Assembly: GCA_002393575.1 (NCBI GenBank)
Contig: DGSN01000072.1
Span: 1 to 64,000 of the forward strand
Direction of reading: 5' to 3'
DNA: 64,000 nucleotides
Source of the DNA: Prevotellaceae bacterium UBA4361
Lineage (GTDB): Bacteria > Bacteroidota > Bacteroidia > Bacteroidales > Bacteroidaceae
Shown: piece by piece, positions 48,528-56,530 of the stretch
Layout: each line of letters starts with the position of its first letter
Position numbering within the stretch: position 1 is the stretch's first letter
Program-made: the position numbers and the translations under genes
Notes under the pieces: model-generated
The model's input: only the letters and a program-made list of their open reading frames with translations
Told to the model about the DNA's origin: nothing
Database searches by the model: none

Positions 48528-51038
48528 CTAATACCCCATTCGTGAAGTATCTACAGCCTTGGTTTTCTTCTCCTTGAAACCACCTATGCGATAAATGGCA
48601 GTAAGAGAATAGTTGGTGTATGGCATCCAAATACGCATGGAATAATTCTGATTACTAATACAGGAGCGAGTGTTGATGTGAGTATTCAGGATGTTTTCAC
48701 CCTTAGCGACAAGACTCCACTTTCCATCGCTGGAAGTATAACGAAAGGTGGCACTGAGTTGAAACAGAGGATCGATGTCATAGACACCTTGGATGGTCTT
48801 TGACTGAAAGAGCGGATGAAGAATGAGCTGGATATTATGCCGAGAAGAGAGTTTTGCCACAGCCATACCGCCCAACACACCCGAAAGGCAAGTACGGTTA
48901 AATGAAAGGTCAAAAAAATGGCTGCATTTGTCGTGACGATAGAAAACAGTCGTGTTGATTTGTCCGTTCAGCCAGTTGCCCAAACGATATTGTATCGAGG
49001 CTTGCAAACCATAGTGGTTAGAATAGTCCCAGTTGATTTCCTTCATGATAACAGCCATACGGTCTGATGGTTGGTATGCCAACTGCACAAAATAGTCGGG
49101 TTCAAAGTAAGCAAAAGCCAAGAATGTGTACTTCTGCTTCAACTGCCACATCAGGTTCAGGTTGTAGCTTGAACGAGGTTTTAGGTCAGGATTACCCCAA
49201 ATCTCACTATATGCTGAAGCATAATAGATGCTGCTCATCGTACTCCAATAGGAGGGGTATTCCGACTCACTGCTAAACGAGAGGTTGAGTATATTCTTGG
49301 CATCGATGTTCCAAAGGGCATTCAACTGTGGATAAACGCGCCACTCATTCCATTTCGTAGCATGATATTGTTCGGTAGTGATGGAGGCATCAAGACTCAA
49401 CGACTCGTTAACCTGCTTGTATAGTCCAACATACGCATTCAAGATACGCTCATCGTAATCCACATGCGACGTGGCATCAGACAATGGCTGGCGGTTTTCA
49501 TCAAGCGTTGTCTGATAACTATTATTATTCGCTAACTGCGCTTTACCACCATAGTTAAGTTTCCAACTTTTCGACAGCGTCTGTGTTTGGTCAACGGTGA
49601 AGAGCCACTTACCCACTTTCTGGCGACTATCCACATAGAGTTTCCTGCTGATGTCGTACAACCTACCGTTAAGGTTTTGTGTGCGAGGATTCTGATAGTT
49701 GGTATAGGAAATCCCAAGTTGCAGACCGAAGGGAGCCGAATAGTAGGCATCCACGTTGTGCAAATAGTCATGTTGGCGGGAATGCTGCGTGGACAGAGCC
49801 GTTCCTGTGGTATTGTTTGTGGAACGAGTGGAATTCCACTCACCCGTATAAGCCAAGCTCAGCCGGTGGTCATCAGCAATGGCATAATCAAGTCCGATGT
49901 GGTATTTGTGGTCAATTCCTTCACCTCGACTGTTGGTTTTGTCAACGAAAGCGATACGCTGTTCACCAAGCGGATGATTGGCATTGCGCTCCACTTGTCC
50001 GTATGCAGAACCACCAGCGAAAGCGTATGACACATCCACACCCAGCTTGTCGTGGTTGTAGATGAAACTACCACCGAAATAGCCCTTGCCATATTTGCTT
50101 TGCTGCCAACCACTCATGAGTTGTCCCGAAAACTGATTTGTCCATGCGAAGTCTTTCGTCACAACATTGATAGCCATGCCTCGCACATGATATTTGGCTG
50201 GAGCTGCGGGCAGCACCTCGGCTTTTGCTATTTGAGAAGCAGGCATTTGCTTCAGTCGCTCAACCACCTGTTCTTCACTTAAGGTGGTCGGCTTGCCATT
50301 GATGACGAGTGTCACCGAGCGACCTGCAAACGACAAGCCGCCTTCGCCACCTGTCACACCAGGAATACGTGTCAAGGCTTCGAAGGCGTTATCAGCGGGC
50401 AGTATTTCCAATAGTTGAGGAATGTTGTAAGTCAAGTGCCCATTCTCTGCTTTCACAATCTGGCGTTCACCCCTCACCTGCACACCGTTCAGCACAATAG
50501 TATCACATTTCAATCTGACATGACCGCCATTTCTTGAATCGAACAAAACGTATCCTGTCTTGTAGCCGACGAAGGAAATACGGGCGAGAACGGGCTGTTG
50601 CTCGCAAGGAATGACAAAAAGACCGCTCTCGTTCGACACACCACCAGTAATCAGCGTAGAGTCCTGAGGTGAGAGCAGGGCAACGTTGGCGTATGCTACG
50701 GGCTGACCTTGCTCATCGATGACGTTGCCGATGTAACGCATAGTTGTTTTTTGGGCACACTCCACAACAACCTCCTTGTTCTCAACAGTCATGCGGATGG
50801 GATAGAAGCCTATCATTTGGCGAATGGCATCGGGAACAGACTTACGGTGGATGGAAGTGGAGATACGGAAGTCCTCCAGTTCGTTGTAGAGGAAACTAAT
50901 GGTGTAGTCGTCGGTCTGCTCATCCAACTGTCGCAGAGCCTCGCTGAGCGACACATTATCATACTCTTGCGTAATCTTCTGAGCCTGAATGTCTGCCAAA
51001 GCAAGACAGCAGGCAATGATGAAAAAGATGCTTCTCAT
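48528..51038 (-). CDS. ECF-controlled outer-membrane receptor with STN, carboxypeptidase-like and barrel domains
   Basis: The 836-residue product has a signal peptide (MRSIFFIIACCLALADIQAQ). An STN/secretin-like domain spans about 22-90 (VSLSEALRQLDEQTDDY...FYPIRMTV), the region that in such receptors signals to a FecR-type anti-sigma factor. Then come a carboxypeptidase regulatory-like domain (IGNVIDEQGQPVAYANVALL), a plug-like region (RIPGVTGGEGGLSFAGRSVT) and a barrel of the PF14905 kind. It is the last gene of a tight sigma/anti-sigma/receptor operon (gaps of 2 and 3 nt), so it is both a transporter or barrel and the signal input. The ligand is unknown. Confidence 0.87.
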   Translation of the reverse strand: MRSIFFIIACCLALADIQAQKITQEYDNVSLSEALRQLDEQTDDYTISFLYNELEDFRISTSIHRKSVPDAIRQMIGFYPIRMTVENKEVVVECAQKTTMRYIGNVIDEQGQPVAYANVALLSPQDSTLITGGVSNESGLFVIPCEQQPVLARISFVGYKTGYVLFDSRNGGHVRLKCDTIVLNGVQVRGERQIVKAENGHLTYNIPQLLEILPADNAFEALTRIPGVTGGEGGLSFAGRSVTLVINGKPTTLSEEQVVERLKQMPASQIAKAEVLPAAPAKYHVRGMAINVVTKDFAWTNQFSGQLMSGWQQSKYGKGYFGGSFIYNHDKLGVDVSYAFAGGSAYGQVERNANHPLGEQRIAFVDKTNSRGEGIDHKYHIGLDYAIADDHRLSLAYTGEWNSTRSTNNTTGTALSTQHSRQHDYLHNVDAYYSAPFGLQLGISYTNYQNPRTQNLNGRLYDISRKLYVDSRQKVGKWLFTVDQTQTLSKSWKLNYGGKAQLANNNSYQTTLDENRQPLSDATSHVDYDERILNAYVGLYKQVNESLSLDASITTEQYHATKWNEWRVYPQLNALWNIDAKNILNLSFSSESEYPSYWSTMSSIYYASAYSEIWGNPDLKPRSSYNLNLMWQLKQKYTFLAFAYFEPDYFVQLAYQPSDRMAVIMKEINWDYSNHYGLQASIQYRLGNWLNGQINTTVFYRHDKCSHFFDLSFNRTCLSGVLGGMAVAKLSSRHNIQLILHPLFQSKTIQGVYDIDPLFQLSATFRYTSSDGKWSLVAKGENILNTHINTRSCISNQNYSMRIWMPYTNYSLTAIYRIGGFKEKKTKAVDTSRMGY

Positions 51039-51041
51039 GGC

Positions 51042-51746
51042 CTACTCCACTACTATCATGTCGTCCTTCAAATCGATGGTGATGCTCTCAAAGAGGTTCA
51101 GCCTATGCAACGTGACTTCAAGTCCTTCATTCGGTTTCCACACAAAATAGAAACGGAGCTGACGTGCATCAACGTTGTGGAAATCCACCCCTTTTCGGTA
51201 TTGAGTCGCTATCTGAACCAACATCTTTTCCAATGGCACATTGTCGAACACGATGGACTGTGCCGTTGTCACGGTGTCAGACTTGAGTGTATCTGTCGGC
51301 AAAATATCGTTTGGATGGGAAGACACATGCTGTTCCGTCTGAACTGCCTGTCGATTGATACTCGACAAACGCACAATGTGGATGGCAGCAAAAGCCAAGC
51401 TGGCAGTTACCAATACACCAACAAAACTGGCGACAAACTTATCAGGGAAAAGTCCCGTTATGCCTTTGATGAAAGAAGTCTTAGCCCCAGGCTCTTTTTC
51501 CCTGCCGATAGCGTCCAGTTCCTCAGTGTGATTTACACTGAATTTTCGCCATTCCTCTTCCACGGGGATGATCTCTTCATCTGCCTCCTGCTTCACAAAG
51601 GCTTGCTTCGTCAGAGCCAGCTGTTTCCACAGTTCTGCCAATTCAGAGTCATCTCCCAGCAACTGCTGAAGTTGCTCATCTGAATATCGTTCAGGATGTT
51701 CCTGCATCGAAAGCAGGATTCGCATACATTCTTCGTGTTCCATCAT
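51042..51746 (-). CDS. FecR-like anti-sigma factor with DUF4974 C-terminus
   Basis: The 234-residue product has a cytoplasmic N-terminus that would hold the sigma factor, one membrane helix at about 105-125 (FVASFVGVLVTASLAFAAI) and a periplasmic part. That part ends in a DUF4974-like fold (VFDNVPLEKMLVQIATQYRK to LHRLNLFESITIDLKDDMI), which contacts the receptor STN domain. The central FecR domain is short or absent compared with normal family members of about 330 residues. It starts 2 nt after the sigma gene stop. Confidence 0.82.
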   Translation of the reverse strand: MMEHEECMRILLSMQEHPERYSDEQLQQLLGDDSELAELWKQLALTKQAFVKQEADEEIIPVEEEWRKFSVNHTEELDAIGREKEPGAKTSFIKGITGLFPDKFVASFVGVLVTASLAFAAIHIVRLSSINRQAVQTEQHVSSHPNDILPTDTLKSDTVTTAQSIVFDNVPLEKMLVQIATQYRKGVDFHNVDARQLRFYFVWKPNEGLEVTLHRLNLFESITIDLKDDMIVVE

Positions 51747-51748
51747 CG

Positions 51749-52243
51749 TTATCGTTTTACTATTTCTGATTTGAAATGCTCTCTGATTCGTTGTAGCGAC
51801 TGCGACAGATGATGATAAACCGTCACTTTGCTCACACCCACAGCCTGCGCCACTTCCTCATAACTCATCTCACGCAGAAATCGCAGTCTGAAAATCTGCC
51901 GGCTGAGTGGAGACAATTCCCTTTCGACGAACTGTATCAATCGTTCCAAACGGTCGTCGTCATTCATGCAGTAGGTGGAGTTCTGCATCGATTCCTGCAA
52001 GAAGAGTCTTTCCACCCGTTCCCTCACAGATTGATGACTCAGCACATCGCAACAACGGTTTCGCACAGCAGTCATGAGGTAACCCTCTACCTTGTCTTCT
52101 GCTGGCATCTGACCGCGATGCAGCAGTTGGGCGAAGACATCGCTTACCACGTCTTTACTCTCCTGTGAATCATATAGCATCACCCTTGCCAGACGATACA
52201 TCTGTGCATAATGCCGGCGGTATATCTTTTCAAATTCAGTCAT
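51749..52243 (-). CDS. ECF-type RNA polymerase sigma-70 factor
   Basis: The 164-residue product has region 2 (FEKIYRRHYAQMYRLARVML, then KDVVSDVFAQLL) and region 4 (LPLSRQIFRLRFLREMSYEE-like pattern, then VAQAVGVSKVTVYHHLSQSL with its HTH). It is the size and layout of Bacteroidetes ECF factors. It likely drives this same operon when the receptor senses its ligand. Confidence 0.92.
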   Translation of the reverse strand: MTEFEKIYRRHYAQMYRLARVMLYDSQESKDVVSDVFAQLLHRGQMPAEDKVEGYLMTAVRNRCCDVLSHQSVRERVERLFLQESMQNSTYCMNDDDRLERLIQFVERELSPLSRQIFRLRFLREMSYEEVAQAVGVSKVTVYHHLSQSLQRIREHFKSEIVKR

Positions 52244-52316
52244 ACACTTACAAGGACGATTGAGAGAAACGAAAAACTAAGCAAAACGATTATTTTTTTC
52301 GAGCATAATAAAATGG

Positions 52317-52395
52317 CGAACGCTCGTCGAGGGTGCGACGAGCGTTCGATGATGCGATGACGAACGCTCGTAGAAACGTTAACGAACGCTCGTTG
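52317..52395. repeat. CGAACGCTCGT palindromic cluster
   Basis: A perfect 13-bp inverted repeat (52317-52329 with 52336-52348) is followed by CGAACGCTCG at 52361 and 52384. It lies between the sigma gene and the MFS gene stop and could end MFS transcription. It belongs to the same class as 2945-3018. Confidence 0.7.
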
Positions 52396-52414
52396 ATGGA
52401 GTGTGTCCCCAATC

Positions 52415-53779
52415 TTATTTTTCCTCGATGATATTCACGCAGAGTGCTCCTGCAATGAGGAGTATGCCAGCGAGGACGAGCATGAGCACTTCGGGTGCCA
52501 ATTCGCCCGTGCGGGTGAAGGCGCTCAGTACGAGTCCTCCGAGGGAGGCTGCCACGATTTGCGGAATGCAGATGGTGCCGTTGAAGAGTCCGAGGTAGGT
52601 GCCTACGTGTCCTCCCTTGAGTGAGTTGGTGAGGATGGTGAATGGGAGTGCAAGCATGGCTGCCCAAGCACATCCGATGAGGAGGAAGGAGACGAAGAGC
52701 GCGTACTGGTTGTGGAGGAAATAGATGGAGATGAACCCGATGCCTCCGAGCAGGAGACTGAGGCTGTAGATGAGTTTGCGGTTCTTGAAGAGCGGAATGA
52801 CGATGGCCCAGAGGACGGAACCGATGGCTTGTACGGCAAAGAGGATGCCTACCCAGTTGGCTGCTTCCTGGTACTGGGTGGATTTCACGTCGAGGACTAC
52901 GCGTGTGGTGCCATCTACGATGCGTTCGACAGTGGGTGCGTCGAAGGCACTGTGGGCGATGGTGCCGTTGGTGTAGGTCCACATGAACATGAAGGCTGCC
53001 CAGCAGAAGAACTGCACGAGTCCGACGGTCCAGAAGGTCGTTGGTGCTTTCAGCAGCAGCTGGAACATGTTGGGCGAGTTCTTGGCATCTGCCTTTTCTT
53101 CTTCGCTGATGGGGTGGTACTCGTTGTAGAGTTCAGGTGGATATTCCTTCACCTTTGCGGTGGTGTAGAAGACGCAAAGGATGAGGATGGCTGCTCCGAT
53201 GTAGAAGGAATAGATGACGGAATCGGGGATGACTCCTTCGGGTGCCGTGTTGCTGATGCCGATGGCTGCGAAGATGAATGGGAAGAGATAACCGACGAGG
53301 CTGCCTGCATTGCAGAGGAAGGACTGGATGCTGTAGGCGAGTCCTTTCTGCTTCTCGTTGACCATGTCGCCGACCATCATCTTGAATGGCTGCATGGCCA
53401 CGTTGATGGAGGTGTCGAGGAACATGAGGGAGACGAGTCCGAAGACCATTGCCGTAGCTACGGACATGCCGAAGGAACCAGCGTTGGGCAGAAGGCACAT
53501 GACGAGGACGGCGACAAGGGCTCCGACGAAGAGGTAAGGAATGCGGCGGCCGAAGCGTGTCCACGTGCGGTCGGAGAGGGAGCCGATGATGGGCTGCACG
53601 ATGATGCCCATGAGTGGTGGGAGAATCCAGAAGTAGCTGAGGCTGTGGGGGTCGGCTCCGAGGGTGGAGAAGATGCGGCTGATGTTGGCGCTCTGGAGTG
53701 CGTATGCTATCTGCACGCCAAAGAATCCGAAACTGATGTTCCAGAGTTTCCAGAATGATTGGTCGGGGATTTGTTTCAT
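52415..53779 (-). CDS. MFS transporter, maltose/maltodextrin type
   Basis: The 454-residue product from the ATG at 53779 begins MKQIPDQSFWKLWNISFGFF. It has about 12 membrane segments and the MFS loop signature GSLSDRTWTRFGRRIPYLF. The QSANISRIFSTLGA and PPLMGIIVQPIIG blocks fit the SLC45/maltose permease group in Bacteroidetes sus loci. It would carry malto-oligosaccharides across the inner membrane. It lies directly downstream of the alpha-amylase; the 209-bp gap is almost wholly a repeat element. Confidence 0.87.
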   Translation of the reverse strand: MKQIPDQSFWKLWNISFGFFGVQIAYALQSANISRIFSTLGADPHSLSYFWILPPLMGIIVQPIIGSLSDRTWTRFGRRIPYLFVGALVAVLVMCLLPNAGSFGMSVATAMVFGLVSLMFLDTSINVAMQPFKMMVGDMVNEKQKGLAYSIQSFLCNAGSLVGYLFPFIFAAIGISNTAPEGVIPDSVIYSFYIGAAILILCVFYTTAKVKEYPPELYNEYHPISEEEKADAKNSPNMFQLLLKAPTTFWTVGLVQFFCWAAFMFMWTYTNGTIAHSAFDAPTVERIVDGTTRVVLDVKSTQYQEAANWVGILFAVQAIGSVLWAIVIPLFKNRKLIYSLSLLLGGIGFISIYFLHNQYALFVSFLLIGCAWAAMLALPFTILTNSLKGGHVGTYLGLFNGTICIPQIVAASLGGLVLSAFTRTGELAPEVLMLVLAGILLIAGALCVNIIEEK

Positions 53780-53787
53780 AAAAATCG

Positions 53788-53980
53788 GACCCACCCCTCA
53801 CCCTCACTCCATAACCTTAACCCTAACCTTAACCTTAATTTTCCATCCGGATGGCAGTTATCGTTATGGTTATCGTTATCGTTGATAACCTTAACCCTAA
53901 CCTTAACCTTAATTTTCCATCCGGATGGCAGTTATCGTTATGGTTATCGTTATCGTTGATATGGGTGAGGGAGGGGGTGG
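53788..53980. repeat. CCATCCGGATGG repeat element with an internal 74-bp tandem duplication
   Basis: Outer ends GACCCACCCCTCACC and GGGTGAGGGAGGGGGTGG are inverted to each other. Between them a 74-bp unit (53811-53884) of CCTTAACC words, the CCATCCGGATGG core and GTTATCG words is repeated exactly at 53885-53958. A single-unit copy in the same orientation lies at 55791-55904 inside the amylase gene. Confidence 0.93.
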
Positions 53981-53988
53981 TTACTTAT

Positions 53989-55947
53989 TTAATGATTAAT
54001 GTTTATTTTCTTCGTTTGATTGCCTTGACGCAGTATATAAATGCCAGGGTGAGTAGGAGCAGAGACAGGACGACCATCCAGGGTGAAGTATTGCCTGGGA
54101 GCGGTGGGGTCGTCGGAGGTAATGTCGGCAATGGCGGATGCTTGGTCTTCTTCGACGATGTACTTGCCTCCGGTCTGTGTGGAACGGATGACGAAGTACT
54201 TGTCTTCGCTCACTTGGGTGACATCGACGGTCTGCGGACTGCCAGTGTTGGTGGAGAAGACGACGTTGACGTAGTAGTCGGCTGAGTTGATGTTGAAGGT
54301 TTGGTAGTACCATGTGTAGCCATTCACTTCGCGGGTGGCGGTGATTTGCTTGCCTGGCCAGTTGCCGTTGAGCTGGGAATTGCCGTTGCTGTCCCAGATA
54401 TAGAAGTTCATGCGGTTCCAGTTGAGTTCGTCGCGCACGTAGATGGTGGCGGTGTGCGGCTGGAAGTCGCCTTGCTCGGCTTCGTACTCGGCTTGTATGC
54501 GCTGCTCGATGGTGTTCCATTCGGGCACGAGTGCGTCGGAGATGTAGTAGCAATAGTCGGTGCCTGAGAGGATGCGAGTGTAGCCCGATGGTGCCTGGTA
54601 GGCTGATGGTGTCTTTCCGACTACGCAGATGAGTGTGCCGCGCGTGCCTTGTGTGGCAACGGCATAATAGAGCTGCTGGGAGGCTTTCTGCTCGTAGGTA
54701 CTCTGGTTGGTGATGCCAGCGAGTTTGCGTGCTGCAATCATGCGCTTGAGTGGGTACTTCTGTGCCTGCCAGTGCTTGAGGAAGACGCAGGGTGTGCCTG
54801 GCATGGCGAGCATGAAGGCGTTGGCTGCGAGGGTGTCTGCCTTGAGTGGGTCTTGCTCGCTGCCTGAGCGTCGCTCAGTGTCGTGGTTCTCGACGAAGGT
54901 GACGGCATAACGCTGATAGTCGTGCTGGTAGATGAGGGGATAGCCCGCTGCATCGGAGCTGTTGCCAGCGAGGAGTCGCCAGTTGTTCTGATGGACGGCA
55001 TCGCGCACTCGGTAGCGGAACTGGAAGTCGAAGGCTGCCGACTGGATAGTGCCATCGACCTTGGTGCCGTTAATCCAATTCTTGATGGTCGTGGAACCAT
55101 CCCAACACTCGCCGACTGAGAACTGAGGATGAGCCGTGGCGTTGTATTCGCCTGTGAAGGTGGCGCTGTAGCCTTTCACCATGTCGTAGCGGAACCCCGT
55201 GTAGCCAAGGTCGTTGAGCAGATAGTCAAGATATGCCTTCACACACTTGTTCACATTCTCCGACTTGTGGTCGAGGTCGCGCATACCGCTCCATCCTTCG
55301 CCTGTGTCGTTGTTGGACGAAAGGGTGTAGCCGTTGGTGGTTGCCCAGTTGAGGGTGGCTCCGCCGTCGTCGTTGCGGACGATGTCGGTGGATTGCATCT
55401 GGTAGGTGTTGCCTTTGTAGGTTTCGCTTGGGAAATCGACCCAGTTGGAGACGTTGGAACGATGGTTGATGACTACGTCGGCAATAACTCCAAGTCCTTT
55501 CGACTTGAAGGTGGAAATCATGCTGCGCAGTTCGGCCTCTGTGCCAAAGGAGCTGTGCTGGTCGAAATAGTAAAGGGGTGCGTAGCCCATGTTGTTTCCG
55601 CTGCCGCAGTAGCCGGACTGTGGAATCCAGATGAGGTCGAAGTATGTGGCGAGTTCATCAGCTTGCTTTTCGAGCTTGGTCCAGCGTGTGTCGGAGAAAC
55701 TGTCCCAATAGAAGCCTTGCAGCATCACGCCCGAATAGTCGGATGGCCATCCTTGTGCGAAGCATGTGAAAGGGAAAAATAGAAATAGAAGACCCACCCC
55801 CAGCCCCTCTCTCCATAACCTTAACCCTAACCTTAACCTTAATTTTCCATCCGGATGGCAGTTATCGTTATGGTTATCGTTATCGTTGATATGGGCGAGG
55901 GGAGTAGATACTCTGCTTATCAATTTGCTTAATATATAATTCTTCAT
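53989..55947 (-). CDS. Secreted GH13 alpha-amylase (SusG-like role) with CBM26-like module
   Basis: The 652-residue product carries the GH13 regions: VIADVVINH, GFRYDMVKG (nucleophile D255), SVGECWDG (acid/base E280) and FVENHDTERR (D356). A C-terminal beta domain follows, then a CBM26-like starch-binding module (TIYVRDELNWNRMNFYIW) and a sorting-like tail (YFTLDGRPVSAPTHPGIYIL). It cuts internal alpha-1,4 bonds of starch, and it is the amylase of the adjoining susCDEF locus. Odd feature: residues about 15-52 are encoded by a 114-bp intergenic-type repeat. Removing it leaves MKNYILSKLISRVS joined to LLFLFFPFTCFAQG, a perfect signal peptide. Export with the enlarged n-region may be altered. 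Confidence 0.92.
   Translation of the reverse strand: MKNYILSKLISRVSTPLAHINDNDNHNDNCHPDGKLRLRLGLRLWREGLGVGLLFLFFPFTCFAQGWPSDYSGVMLQGFYWDSFSDTRWTKLEKQADELATYFDLIWIPQSGYCGSGNNMGYAPLYYFDQHSSFGTEAELRSMISTFKSKGLGVIADVVINHRSNVSNWVDFPSETYKGNTYQMQSTDIVRNDDGGATLNWATTNGYTLSSNNDTGEGWSGMRDLDHKSENVNKCVKAYLDYLLNDLGYTGFRYDMVKGYSATFTGEYNATAHPQFSVGECWDGSTTIKNWINGTKVDGTIQSAAFDFQFRYRVRDAVHQNNWRLLAGNSSDAAGYPLIYQHDYQRYAVTFVENHDTERRSGSEQDPLKADTLAANAFMLAMPGTPCVFLKHWQAQKYPLKRMIAARKLAGITNQSTYEQKASQQLYYAVATQGTRGTLICVVGKTPSAYQAPSGYTRILSGTDYCYYISDALVPEWNTIEQRIQAEYEAEQGDFQPHTATIYVRDELNWNRMNFYIWDSNGNSQLNGNWPGKQITATREVNGYTWYYQTFNINSADYYVNVVFSTNTGSPQTVDVTQVSEDKYFVIRSTQTGGKYIVEEDQASAIADITSDDPTAPRQYFTLDGRPVSAPTHPGIYILRQGNQTKKININH
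55791..55904. repeat. 114-bp CCATCCGGATGG repeat inserted in frame in the amylase signal peptide
   Basis: The element begins GACCCACCCC and ends GGGCGAGGGGAG, the two ends being roughly inverted. It contains the same CCTTAACC words, CCATCCGGATGG core and GTTATCG words as 53811-53884 (the inner part is identical). Its length is 38 codons, so the frame is kept. Confidence 0.9.
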
Positions 55948-56000
55948 AATTATTAATCAGGGATTTTAAGGATTTTTTAGGATAAGACCCATCCCAGTAA

Positions 56001-56167
56001 CTATTCAGCGAATAATATTAAGAAGTGCCCTTTCGGGCAGAAATCCAACAAATCTATTCAAAATCTGTCAAATCTTTAAAATTTTTGCCATAAGGATTTG
56101 TTTGATTTGCTTAAGATTTGATAGATTTCTCGCCGTAGGCGACTCAAAAAGATGATTCGCTGAATAG
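56001..56167. repeat. 167-bp palindromic element with 13-bp perfect ends
   Basis: CTATTCAGCGAAT (56001-56013) is the exact inverse of 56155-56167. Inside are a TGCCC-TTTC-GGGCA hairpin and inverted AAATCTAT / ATAGATTT words. No coding potential. Confidence 0.75.
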
Positions 56168-56168
56168 G

Positions 56169-56523
56169 GACCCACCCCAACCCTACCTGTGAGGGAGGGA
56201 GAAGCCATCCTGCGCTTAAGTGAAAAGTGAAAAACGAAAAGCCTAAATTAAGTACAAAGGACAAAGGACAATGTACGGGCTTGAAATTTGTACTTTGTAA
56301 ATTGTTCTTTGTACTTCTCTTCACGCTTCACGCTCCACGCTTCACGTTGAAAAGTGAAAAGTGAAAAAACAAAAACGAAAAATGAAGAATGAAGAACTTT
56401 AGAAAGTACAAAGGACAAAGAACAAAGTACAACGTGGAAACTGTGATAAGTACAAAGAAGTACATCCACGTTGTACCTTGTAAATTGTACTTTGTACTTA
56501 ATGGAGGTTCTTCATTCTTCATT
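56169..56523. repeat. Mosaic of GACCCACCCC, GTGAAAA, GTACAAAG and GAATGAA repeat modules
   Basis: From left: GACCCACCCCAACCCT with a CCTGTGAGG hairpin (56169-56213), AAGTGAAAAACG words, a GTACAAAGGACAAAG module, CTTCACGCTCCACGC, another AAAAGTGAAAAG, then the near-exact inverse of the 38.8 kb GTACAAAG element (56386-56498) and ATTCTTCATT. With the element at 56001 it makes up the whole 583-bp gap between susF and the amylase gene. Confidence 0.85.
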
Positions 56524-56530
56524 ATTTAAA

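Noticed and set aside
52712..53758. 348-codon acidic open frame on the plus strand
   Set aside because: Antisense to the MFS transporter; no recognisable features beyond extreme Asp/Glu/Gly bias.
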